NCBI GenBank assembly: GCA_011033025.1
Contig: WFMF01000060.1
Location: 62,001-126,000 of the forward strand
Source of the DNA: Beroe forskalii
Lineage: Eukaryota > Ctenophora > Nuda > Beroida > Beroidae
Direction: 5' to 3'
DNA: 64,000 nt
Shown here: one piece after another, positions 20,093-30,600 of the stretch
How positions within the stretch are numbered: the first letter of the stretch is position 1
Layout of the letters: each line of letters starts with the position of its first letter
Made by a program: the position numbers and the translations under genes
Notes under the pieces: generated by a model
The model's database searches: none
What the model saw: only the letters and a program-made list of their open reading frames with translations
What the model was told of the DNA's origin: nothing

Positions 20093-22369
20093 TCATGATG
20101 CATCTTTTTGTCGCTCATTTTCCTTATCTGAATTTTCATCAAGTGATTTCTTGAAATCTCTAAGGCCTTCTGGCATTGAAACATCCTCAACATCTCCACC
20201 AGTTCCAGCAACTAACTCTTCATATGAGCATTTCTCTCCCCAAGGGCGGTCTCCAAGCATTCTCACCATATCATCCTTATCCAATACCTCTTTCTGTAAC
20301 AACTCCTCTGCCACTTTCTCAACATCGTCCTTATGTTTTGTTAGCAATGTAATTGTTCTATCATAGGCCATTTGGACATACTTCCTTGCTTCAGCATCAA
20401 TCAAGTTAGCAGTTTCTTCACTATATGGTTTCATATAGGGGTTCTGCTGTAAATCAAAGGAAATATTACCAACTTTATGATTCATTCCATACTGTATAAT
20501 CATACCATACACCCAATTTGTTACTTTTTGCAGGTCATCTCCAGCTCCAGTGGTAACCTTCTTGAAGAATATTTCTTCACTGCATCGACCTCCAAGAGCC
20601 ATACAGATCATGTCCAGAAGCTGATCCCCATTGTGGAGATGCAATTCCTTTGGAAGGTACATGGCATAACCAAGGGCTCCCTTACCTCTTGGGATTATAC
20701 TGACTTTAAGGAGAGGATTAGCATGTTCCAAAAACCAGCCAGCAAGTGCATGGCCAGCCTCATGATATGCAACAATCTTCCTTTCTTCAGGGGACAAAAC
20801 TCTAGACTTCTTTTCCAATCCACCAACTACTCTTTCAATTGCTTGCTCAAAATGTTCCTGGATAACACTTGAGCAATTATGACGAGCTGCAATAAGAGCA
20901 GCTTCGTTACACACATTGGCTATGTCAGCCCCAGTGAAGCCAGGAGTGAGAGTTGCCATTTTCTTAGCAAGTGGTAAAAGATCAAGCTCAGTTTTAAGGG
21001 GCTTCAAATGGACCATGAAAATAGAAACCCTGCCTTTAATATCAGGTGCTCCAACAAAAATTTGTCGATCAAATCTACCAGGTCTTGTGAGAGCAGGATC
21101 CAGTGTATCTTCTCTGTTTGTACCAGCCAGTACAACAACATCTGCAGTATCAGAATTGAACCCATCCATTTCAACCAGTAACTGGTTGAGTGTCACAGCA
21201 CGCTCATCATGTCCCCCAGACATGGGACTGCTAGATCTCTTGCCACCAATAGCATCTAATTCATCAATGAAAATGATACAAGGGGCTTGACCTCTAGCAT
21301 CTTTGAAAAGCTCTCTCACCCTGTTGGCACCGACACCAACAAACATTTCCATGAATTCAGACCCTGATATGGATAGAAAAGGAACGTTGGCCTCACCAGC
21401 AGTTGCTTTAGCAAGCAAGGTTTTACCAGTTCCAGGTGGACCCTGTAGAATGGCACCTCTTGGTATTTTGGCACCTAACTTGTGGTATTGATCAGGGTTT
21501 TTCAAGAAATTAACGAACTCCATGATTTCTATTTTAGCTTCTTCACATCCTGCCACATCATTGAAATTCACTTTTGTAGCAGCACTCTTTTCGTAATGCT
21601 TGTGACCTTTTTGTTGAGCAGCCATGCCAGGCATTCCAGGTAGCCTAGAAGATGCTCTTCTTAACAACCACAAAGAAAACCCTATTAACAATATTGTTGG
21701 AATTGAATCATATACAAAATTACTTAAACTGACTGATTCTTTATATCTGATTGAGGGTTTCTCATGAGGTTGATAACCATAAGCAGCAAATGCATGTTCC
21801 ATTTGTGTATCAAATGAGCTGGAGTTTCCAACATTGATTGTAATGTAACCTGGTCGGTTAGATATTTTTGCTTTTGCATAAGATACTTTGCTATTACTTG
21901 GAGTGTAGACTTCAATATTTTGCACCCTTCTGGCTGCTACATATTCTTTGATAAAATCATTGATAGATATTTCATCTGTCATGCTGGGCATCAGATGCCA
22001 TATCATAGCTATCCCCAGAGTCAAGGCAATGAGAGAGCCAGTATCAAACATAGGCTTATTTGGCTCATTTGGGCCCTTTCCAGACGATTTTTCCTTCTCC
22101 TCCTTCAATCTTGATATGAATTCATTTAAATTTTTCACTCTTGGACGATCACTTGAATCTCCCCCTTTCAATATTTTTTCAGATTCTTCCTTAGACACTT
22201 TAAGAAAAATATCCCAGTCTGATTTCTGCTTTTGAGGGTCTTGAAACAAGGATGATGATGTATGAAGGCAAGATATTTGCCTAGGGTAACGGCATGCTGA
22301 ATTTTTCGTAATACACTGCACTAACTGTGGAAATTTATGCCACTTTTCTCTTGAAATATATCTGTACAT
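20093..22369 (-). CDS. AFG3L2: AFG3L2-like mitochondrial m-AAA protease, intronless
   Basis: 758 residues from the ATG at 22369. The frame is open a further 20 codons upstream, but only a TTG lies there and then a stop. The N-terminus is basic and aromatic ([13 protein letters not shown]), fitting a mitochondrial presequence. Two membrane segments (about residues 110-127 and 222-237) flank an intermembrane-space domain. The AAA+ module has Walker A GPPGTGKT (about 310-317), Walker [10 protein letters not shown] (about 365-373) and the second region of homology ending RPGRFDRQ. The zinc protease site is HEAGH (about 536-540). The PEGLRDF tail matches the AFG3L2 group more than paraplegin. The family forms hexamers in the inner membrane that degrade misfolded proteins and process MrpL32. 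Full length in a single exon is notable for an animal. The gene is 434 bp downstream of NTAQ1, same strand. Confidence 0.93.
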   Translation of the reverse strand: MYRYISREKWHKFPQLVQCITKNSACRYPRQISCLHTSSSLFQDPQKQKSDWDIFLKVSKEESEKILKGGDSSDRPRVKNLNEFISRLKEEKEKSSGKGPNEPNKPMFDTGSLIALTLGIAMIWHLMPSMTDEISINDFIKEYVAARRVQNIEVYTPSNSKVSYAKAKISNRPGYITINVGNSSSFDTQMEHAFAAYGYQPHEKPSIRYKESVSLSNFVYDSIPTILLIGFSLWLLRRASSRLPGMPGMAAQQKGHKHYEKSAATKVNFNDVAGCEEAKIEIMEFVNFLKNPDQYHKLGAKIPRGAILQGPPGTGKTLLAKATAGEANVPFLSISGSEFMEMFVGVGANRVRELFKDARGQAPCIIFIDELDAIGGKRSSSPMSGGHDERAVTLNQLLVEMDGFNSDTADVVVLAGTNREDTLDPALTRPGRFDRQIFVGAPDIKGRVSIFMVHLKPLKTELDLLPLAKKMATLTPGFTGADIANVCNEAALIAARHNCSSVIQEHFEQAIERVVGGLEKKSRVLSPEERKIVAYHEAGHALAGWFLEHANPLLKVSIIPRGKGALGYAMYLPKELHLHNGDQLLDMICMALGGRCSEEIFFKKVTTGAGDDLQKVTNWVYGMIIQYGMNHKVGNISFDLQQNPYMKPYSEETANLIDAEARKYVQMAYDRTITLLTKHKDDVEKVAEELLQKEVLDKDDMVRMLGDRPWGEKCSYEELVAGTGGDVEDVSMPEGLRDFKKSLDENSDKENERQKDAS

Positions 22370-22435
22370 ATAAGCTGCTGGAAAATTTAATCTATTAATA
22401 CAAAATAGCAATTTTGTTGAATCTTCCAAATTACT

Positions 22436-22570
22436 TTAATCATGAGTATTCAGTCACCCCAGTGGACTCCTGTAAGACTCCCAGAGGACTCCCAGGGGAC
22501 TCTTGTAGGACTCCCATATGTTCTTCTATGGGATTCCTGGAGGACTCATGGAGTCATGGGAGTCCTAATG
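22436..22570. repeat. GGACTCC-type short repeats upstream of the AFG3L2-like gene
   Basis: Seven or more copies of a GGACTCC/AGGACTCY word spaced 10-20 bases apart lie just upstream of the gene on its 5' side. Whether they are regulatory or a small minisatellite cannot be told. Confidence 0.5.
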
Positions 22571-22785
22571 CAGTAATGAAAATAGGAATAAAACAGGCAT
22601 ATGAAAGCAAATTGGATCAATTTAATTTTACATAGATAGCGAATCTATTGACTTTACTACTGTACTCAGCATTATATACCATAGATAGAATTGATGAGCA
22701 ACACAAATTCTCTTAAAGGTAAATTTGATGTGCAGGAGATTTGAATATTTTGTAATATAAAACAAACAATGAATAAAAAATAAAA

Positions 22786-22791
22786 TTTATT
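22786..22791 (-). terminator. Poly(A) signal of NTAQ1
   Basis: AATAAA on the minus strand lies about 12 bases past the NTAQ1 stop codon, implying a very short 3' UTR. The call is by motif and position only. Confidence 0.5.
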
Positions 22792-22802
22792 CTACTACTC
22801 TA

Positions 22803-23390
22803 CTAGACAAATAATTCTAATAGCTCATCACTATTAATCCATTGGCCAGGAAGTGATCTATCCTTAAAACTTAAAAACTGTTGAAGATTATGACCAATTT
22901 CAGGTTTGAAGATAGAATCATATACTGGAGGAGGACTTAACCAGTTTCCAGATTTCTTGTCAATCATGTGGGAACGATCAGATGAGAAGGTCTGTAGGAA
23001 CTCAGGTCCTCTGATGACTCTAAAAAAGTGCCCAGATTGAGCAGCAAACATAAGATAGTGATGGTCAATTTCTGATGTGTTTGGGTTAAAACACTGACTA
23101 ATATATGATGAAAGTTTACATGGAAATGGAAGCACAGTATCTAAATCATAAACAACACTGGTTCCACAATCTTCATTTTTTGCAATGGCAATAACATGAT
23201 AGTCCCAAATAACGGGCTCCAATAAAGGGTCATTTGATTTCTTTTGGCCCCAGATAACACACTTTTGGCTTGGATTTGATATGAAAACAGCATAGATATT
23301 GTCAATTTCGCCTGGATATTTTTCTATGAACTTGTAAATATTTTCCTCACAGTAACAAGAAGTATAGATACATTCTTCAACTTGGATCAT
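22803..23390 (-). CDS. NTAQ1: Protein N-terminal glutamine amidohydrolase NTAQ1, intronless
   Basis: 195 residues from ATG to TAG, the normal length for this family (human about 205). NTAQ1 deamidates N-terminal glutamine to glutamate, the first step of one branch of the Arg/N-degron pathway, in cytosol and nucleus. The catalytic triad is present: C14 in SCYCEENIYK, H65 in WDYHV (the hallmark that gave the WDYHV1 name) and D82 in YDLDTVLPFPC. Other family landmarks are YAVFISN, FRVIR, SDRSHM and GNWLSPPP. The single exon needs no splicing. It is the first of three same-strand single-exon genes. Confidence 0.96.
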   Translation of the reverse strand: MIQVEECIYTSCYCEENIYKFIEKYPGEIDNIYAVFISNPSQKCVIWGQKKSNDPLLEPVIWDYHVIAIAKNEDCGTSVVYDLDTVLPFPCKLSSYISQCFNPNTSEIDHHYLMFAAQSGHFFRVIRGPEFLQTFSSDRSHMIDKKSGNWLSPPPVYDSIFKPEIGHNLQQFLSFKDRSLPGQWINSDELLELFV

Positions 23391-23519
23391 TCCTTTCCCT
23401 TTGGTGGAAATATGATATAAATTTTAAAAGGTGAAACCTAAGCAAATGATTCGGGAAAACCCCTCCCCTTGGGTGATTATATAATATATGAATAATCCCT
23501 TATTACAGTATGATGATCA
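23391..23519. other. Upstream region of NTAQ1 with a decayed MITE end
   Basis: Positions 23448-23502 contain CCCCTCCCCTTGGGTGATTA and a TATGAATAATCCC end resembling the right terminus of the 8159-8320 MITE. The left terminus is not recognisable. Confidence 0.35.
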
Positions 23520-23781
23520 AGTCAAGTAAAATGGTCATGGTTGCTGGTGGCAGCCATACAGAGCATAGACTCTTCCCTATACACTAAGCCAAGGGCATGT
23601 ACTCCTATGTGGTAGGCAGCCTGACTACTGAGCTGAAAGCAGCCCACCAGTCCAGAACCCACTGAACCGGCAAACTGCCAACAGCCAGTGGCTCCAAACA
23701 GACTGCAAAACAAGTCAGGGCTTGCCTGTTGGTGCTGAGGGACCTTGGAGGGATCTAGACTAGAGAATTATTATTATTATT
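23520..23781 (+). repeat. Possible SINE-like repeat with (ATT)n tail
   Basis: A GC-richer block of about 240 bp ends in ATTATTATTATTATTA at 23767-23781. A simple-repeat tail on a compact non-coding body is typical of SINEs. No clear A and B boxes are visible, so this is tentative. Confidence 0.3.
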
Positions 23782-25060
23782 AAATCTAACAATAGCATAT
23801 AGTTTATACTATCACGCCTCTTCACGTAGGCTTAACATAGGGATGTTGGGAAACCCTTCATCAAGTTGTATATGGTGAAAATCTAATCAGGGGGTCTTGG
23901 GTTGCCTTTGAGAGTTTGAGGAGGAAGTCGTATTGGGTCTTGTGTTGTACAAAGTGATTACTAGGCTGCCCATGTTGTAACAATATATAATATGTAAGGA
24001 TTGATTATTCCTTTGAGGATAGACTGAGTAAGTGTACCTGAACTTATTATGAATAAGGTAAATAGATTGAAGCATAATATATAGAAAGAGGGGGCAATGA
24101 TGATTATAATGTAAAGTTAAAAGTTGATAAATAAGGGGTTGGGCTGTGAGGTCATGACACACAGCTGGTGAGTGGTACTAGAGAGTACCCAGCAGGTGAA
24201 AGGTTTCCTAAGCCTGCATGGGTGTGCATACATGCTGGGGAAGTGCGCCAAGCAATGTGAACACTGAACAGGCCAGGGGTATACATGTTTTGCAAGAGGA
24301 AGGTGTGGATGATACCAACTGCATGGGGAAGGGCACTGTGCAGTTGGCACACTCACGAGGGGAGGTGTGTGAAGTCCCAACTGGTAAGAACCAGGGCACT
24401 GCCCCTTCAGTATGATATTAACATACTGTATTAACAGACCGCTAATGCAGCCAGTGCATGGCGTGTTGCTCAGAAGGGTCGATCATTGATGGACAAATAT
24501 TATCATTAAATGCTGAGTGCAGTGAGTGCACTGCAGTGCATTAAATCACAACAAATAATAATTTAAAAAGTTTGTCAACGGACTTTGCCTGTCTTTTTCC
24601 AAAAGCACAAAGGTGACATACGAATTTGGAACATTGCGCAGTGCCAGCAAGGGTAGGGGAACTTCCTACAAGCAAGTTAGTCACTATAGAGAAAAATCTC
24701 CAAGGATAGTAAAACATTATACAGCTCGAGAAAGCACCAAACATTCATGATGGATGGTGTATCACAATAACAGAATCAGATCATCAAATAACAAATAAGA
24801 AAATAATAAAATCTGATATCAATCAATATTATATGAATCCAGGTTTAATAGGGAAGGAGAGTTTAGTTAGTTAGTTTAAGAGTTATGGTATTTAACCATC
24901 ACTGCTCACAAAGACAATATATCAAACATGTTTGCTTACATTCTTTACGCACCTCCAACTTGGTATTTTGATATTCAATTTGTTTCACCTAACAACTCAT
25001 ATCTGCATATCATTAGTTTTCACGTCATAATCTCAGAAGGTTGTGTTACACTATGTGGAG
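23782..25060. other. Intergenic spacer with a GC-richer patch
   Basis: Positions 24150-24410 are GC-richer with small hairpins (GTACTAGAGAGTAC; CAACTGCATG...TGCAGTTGG). They have no sustained coding frame despite several short open frames on both strands. The remainder is AT-rich. Confidence 0.35.
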
Positions 25061-25061
25061 A

Positions 25062-25140
25062 TCTTCCCCTAACCAGGGGTGGCGGCTTGCCGCGCCGCGC
25101 ACTCCGTGCGCGAAACCAGGGCGCTGGTTAGGGCAAGTGG
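25062..25140. repeat. GC-rich foldback repeat (copy 1)
   Basis: Arms CCCCTAACCAG / CTGGTTAGGG enclose a GC-rich core with GCGCACTCCGTGCGC. A 27-base block at 25086-25112 recurs exactly at 48656-48682, so this is a dispersed element. Confidence 0.7.
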
Positions 25141-25417
25141 AGATCCTTTGTCAGCGCGTTGCCTGACCCCCTCGCACGCGCCACGACTCGCAGAGTCGTA
25201 AAATTTGAAATAAGGTATTATTTATTGTAACTGCAATACACCAATCATTTTGAATGTTTTGGTGCTTTCTCGATCTATGTATTTTTACAATATTTGACTC
25301 TCTTCAGAGATTTTTTAAAAACAGGGGTATAGAATGTAAAGACTAAAGTATGCCAGTATGGGTCAATAAATTACTTGTCAGATACTCAGATGTTGTCTTA
25401 CTTTGTTTTAATCTTAT

Positions 25418-25529
25418 TTTCTTTTTAATCTTATTTCATTATTTTATACTGGGATTATTTTTTCAGTTTATGTTTTCTTTTTAATCTTATTTCATTATTT
25501 TATACTGGGATTATTTTTTCAGTTTATGT
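25418..25529. repeat. Two-copy 56-bp tandem duplication
   Basis: CTTTTTAATC at 25421 recurs at 25477. The intervening 56 bp, including CTGGGATTATTTTTTCAG, are repeated essentially exactly, indicating a recent local duplication. Confidence 0.88.
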
Positions 25530-26936
25530 TTCTTGTATTTTTAAAATTGATATGTTATGACTTTATAATAGCAGAATAGGAAATTTTGTGGCAGAATGCA
25601 AGCTTTCACCTGTATGTATATTATGAAGAAATGAGCCTGCCTTATGTTATTTATGATTGGTACCTGCTTGTGGTACAATGCTTATGTTTTTAACTTATTG
25701 TTGTCGAGTACTTTGTTAATTTTACATGATGAGTGAATAAGTGTGGCGAGGAATTGTATCCAATCGTGTTGTTGTATGACAAAATTTTAAACTAAACTAA
25801 AACTATCTCTATTGAATGTTCTACAATGTACTTGAATTAATGATACCAGTGTTCAAATGTGAGTTTTTGTTATAAGGAAAAGAAAAGACAAAATTTTATT
25901 TAACTCAAACAATTTTACAAATATTCATATAAATATACCATGGAATTACTTTGTAGTTAATAAATTATAGTTATTGTAATATATTTAATAAAACTGCTGT
26001 CTTTCATTGAAAGTAACAATTATGATTCAAGCCAAATAACTACTCCACAATATCAACTGACAGTTTCGATTCATAACTTTAAGATTGACTTTATGAAAAG
26101 CTATGAATCATCTTCAGGATCATCTTCAGGATCTTATTGTAATATGTTTGAATTAAAAAGAAATCTTTCTTCAAGACATCAATCTGCAAGACTTTTCTCC
26201 AACTCCATACTTGAACACCAACATGATTCCTTTAGGTAATGCAATGTGGAGAGCAGTAGGATCTTAATGATTTGTAATATATTACTTCCTCGGATTTAAG
26301 ATTATATACATCATGAAATTTATGAAATAAGCTTCTATATAATATATCCACATTTCTTTTGAAATCAAAATACTTGGACATGTTCCGTTATGGCTAGTAG
26401 GTTTGGATATTGTGGGATCTTAGGGTGGAAAAATGCCAAAGAAGTTTCCAAAGATAACGGATTAAATTTATGATTGCATAATAGTTCAATTTAATAACAC
26501 AATAAAGCAAGATTCTGATGAGTTAGATGTCTCATTGGTCCTATTTCTTTTTAAGGGAGTATCTACTGTATAGCAGCCGAGGGTTTAAAGGGGGTCAAGG
26601 ACTAGCCATAACTTTTTACAACCATAGTAGAATTTAGCTTTTGTATTTTCTAGGGCCTATAAAATCCATACAAAGTGGTATTATTATCAGTTCTGGAAGA
26701 ATGGTCAAGGTCACCATTTAATTAAGTTGAAGAGTCTACCATTGTCAATAAAATTTGTCAATATACTGGCCAGTGGCCAAGATGGTGGGAGAGGGAGAAA
26801 TTTTAATTTTTATTTACATACCCCTTGCCAATCACAGTGTTGAGTATGGAGAATGCAGGTAATTTCTTACCTTCTGCACCCACCAAAGCAAATCACATGT
26901 TCAGTGTAATCGAAGTCCAATAGATGTACTGAATCA
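25530..26936. other. Intergenic AT-rich spacer
   Basis: No supportable gene. There is a short direct repeat of ATCATCTTCAGG at 26107-26130. Confidence 0.4.
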
Positions 26937-27189
26937 GAATTACCCAAGCTTTTTGTCTCAAGCTTTTGAGGTGCAGTGTATTAAGCCATGCCTGGGTGCT
27001 TTTGTGAGTGAACATTCTGAGCAGGGTGTCGAGACCTTTTGAGGCATGGCATACTAGGCCCCACTTGGTCTTTTTAAAGAGCATTGGATTGAAAGTACTT
27101 TGTGGGCTGTCATGTGCCACAAAAAAGCACCCAGGCATGGCGTAATACACTGCACCTCAAAAGCTTGAGACAAAAATCTTGGGTAATTC
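26937..27189. mobile_element. Foldback element upstream of POC1
   Basis: Two arms of about 70 bp (26937-27006 and 27118-27189) are inverted copies with a few mismatches, around a loop of about 110 bp. The shared core includes CTCAAGCTTTTGAGGTGCAG. It is probably a MITE-like foldback transposon about 0.5 kb upstream of the POC1 start codon. Confidence 0.8.
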
Positions 27190-27648
27190 ACAGCCCCCAG
27201 AAGCTGGATCTTTCATGTAAAGAGACTTTGTGTTGCAATAGCTTTTTACACAAATTTCAAAAAGTTTCTTACTTTCTTAACTGTAAATCAATGAAGTTTC
27301 TAAAATTTTTGAGAATCCTTGGTTGAGTTTCTTTCAGATGGTTCCTTGTAGAAAAAACTCAGTGTATGTAGGTAGATCCAATGTGTCAGTGTTTTTGTTC
27401 TTTGGATTTAAATATATTCTTTCCTTCTTGTTTTCTCTTGAACATCACAATTTGTATAAATCTTCAGCCCATTGTCTCTGACAATAAGATTCCTTTCATG
27501 TTATAGGTCGAGCTCAGTTTAAACTCTTCTTTTTACATAATATAATTGCAACCTTCGGAATAAAACAGGGCAGTGTTTTTTTCATTTGTGCCCATTCATC
27601 TTAGTACAGTTTTTATTATTTTTATTTTATACATAAATATAGTGAGTA

Positions 27649-30600
27649 ATGACAGCTCCTGCTAGGAAAATGAAGGAGGACCCGACCCTTGAACGCCACT
27701 TCAAGGGTCACAAAGACACAGTAACATGCTGTCATTTCAACCCAAACATGAAGCAGTTGGCTTCATCTGGCATGGACTCAACTGTCATGGTAATGCATAC
27801 TCCTGATTCTTATTATTCAAGTTTGAATTTGAACTTTTCAAGTTGAAGTATGCAGCAGTAATAAATATAAATGAACGAAATTGCATTACCAGATTATTAA
27901 TGATCTACCCGACGATATCAAAAGTTCCATCAAAATTTTTGCTGACGATTTAAAGTTGATAGGAAATGTTAATGATTATGATACAATTTTAGACGATCTG
28001 AAACAGTTGGAGAAGTGGGAAAATTTATGGTTATTACAGTTTAATCCCAAGAAATGTAAAATACTACACGTTAGTTTAAATGATAACCCTAAACTTAGCT
28101 ATACTGTCGATGGCGTTGAATTGAGCATATGTGATAATGACCAAGAAAAAGATTTGGGTGTTACAATGTCTTCCTCCATGTTATGGTTGGATCAAGTAAA
28201 CGCATCCATCAGTAAAGCTAATAAAATGATTTGTTGGATAGCTAGAAATGTTATTTCACGTGATGATAAAACAATGATAGCTATTTATAAATCATTGATC
28301 AGGCCACATATAGAATATTGTGTTCAATTGTGGAATCCTGTCGCTGAGCATGGGAGTTGGAACTTGATTTTATCTCTAGAAAGTGTGCAAAGAAGATTTA
28401 CTAGGTTAATTGACGAGATAGGAACTCTCCCTTATTCTCAGCGATTGGACATACTCAATTTAACTACATTAGCAGAACGTAGAAATCGTGGAGACTTGAT
28501 TGAAACTTTTAAAGCTATAATGGGTGAATCATGCATAGGAAATATGTTAAACGTAAGTAGGTCTGGATTGAAACTTGTTTCTGATAGTAGTGTCGCAGTA
28601 TATATTTACACTTTGACTATTGCTATAAATATATCTGCTTTTTATTATACTAATATTCTGATACTCTGATATTACTTTGATTGATTGAACATGATGTTTT
28701 ATATGCTAATATTGAGATTTACATAACTCACTTAATCATAACTTTCTGTAGGAAGTTCTGTATTTAAAGGCCTTGGCTCCTGGGGGTGATAGTTCTGTTT
28801 TCCCAATCACTCTTATTATTCAATATCATTTGTGTGTATCATTGCCTCAACTGATTGCTATTTAGGAGCCGACATAACTTCCTCAAACAAAGAATTGAAT
28901 ATGGCAACAATGAAGGCAATGGAAATCCCAGTGCTTCAGAAACACCAGAAAGTGAAAGACTGGCGAAAGTTGTACACTGCAGCAACAACTGGCCTCAAGC
29001 CAGAAGAGCAGATAGCATTCCTGCCTTTGTATGTGGGTAAAGAGGGGAGAGATGAAGAGGAGCAAACAATTGCTTCAGTGTGTGGAGCTGGGAAAACAGA
29101 ACTGTCAGCTGTGTTGGATGAGTTTGAAGCATTCATAGATGGACAACCTTCAAGAATGGATGCATTTAATAATGTTTGTGATTTGAAGCCAAAATCACAG
29201 GACTTTGCTGGGATTACACACTTTTATTTCAGACTAGTAAAGGAAGGAAAAGCTGCTGGGATGACATTTGATTTGATAATTATGAGGTTTCTCAATTTTG
29301 TTCAAAATGGAAGAAAGTTCTTTAGAGAAAAAAGACAAAATTATCAATACACTCTCAGAGAGGAAGATGCAATGGAACTATTCAAATCCTTCCAAGCTAA
29401 GTTAAAACCCACTGCAGATGCTGCTATCAAAAAGAAGTACAAGATGATGGTTACATGTTTCAGGTCGAGGAAGTAGAAGAAGTTAATAAGTGTCCTTCAT
29501 GGGCGCTTGAGTTGCAGAATGAGGTCCGAGCTATTAAAGCTCAAGTAGAGGAACAGATTGATGATGATAAAGTGTACTGGTATCAAAAACCCATGCTTGG
29601 CAAAAGAAAGAAATCTAATAGTACAATCCAATGCTATAGCTGCTTAGGGTACAATCATATAGCAGCTCAATGCCAAACTGTGTGTTCTTACTGTAAAAAA
29701 GTAGGGCATGGCGAAATGAAATGCAGAAATAAAAACAAGAAGAACTTATGACTAGAAGGATGGCTAACAATCAATGGAATTACCCAGAAAATCAAAGTAC
29801 TGTTTGATAGTGGGGCAAATATCTCAGTCATGAGTGATGCAATTCTTCCTATTATTGTGAAAATCTAAAAGAATCAACACTTGTACAAGGGATAGGAGGG
29901 ATGCAAGTAACTAAAGTTGTGCAAGCTGATATAAAAAACTGAAATGTGGTTGGAAGCACCAGTTAATATCAAGCCCACTAAAATCCCAAACAACCCTAAC
30001 CTGGTAATTCTGGGTCAGGATTTCCTATCATCCTATGGTAACACAGAGTTCAATTGGGACCAAGGCTCCATAAGACTTGGTGAAGATTGGATATTCTTCA
30101 CTGACAGCCAGGAAAACACAAAATGGGATTTGGATGAAGAGAACATGTCACCACAGGAATGTGCTCAAATCATGAAACTGTTAGAGAACTATAAAAATGT
30201 CTTTGCGAGCAACAGCAAATCTCCTAGTGCATGCAATCAGGGGGTTCATGTTATCAAGTCTTTAGACCAAAGAGTATGTAAAGACAAAGTAAAGAGAATC
30301 CCTGAAAAGTGGAAACCTGAAGTTGAAAAACAAGTTAAAGAAATGCTGGAAAATGAGATAATTCAAGAGTCTAGCTCACCTCATAATAGTAACATCTTGT
30401 TAGTTGATAAAAAGGATAAAACTAAGAGGTTTGTAATTGATTTCAGATCACTCAATAAAAATACAGTGCAAGATTGCTATCCTTTACCAGATGTGCAGGA
30501 TATCTTAGACAATTGTAAGGGTGCAAAATTTATAACTCAGCTAGATTTAGCTTCAGGCTATTGGGGGGTAAAGATGAATCAGAGAATACTTCAAAAACGG

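Noticed and set aside
23520..23713. Protein-coding gene on the minus strand rich in G, S and C.
   Set aside because: The frame lies inside a non-coding SINE-like block with an (ATT)n tail and has no motif or start context.
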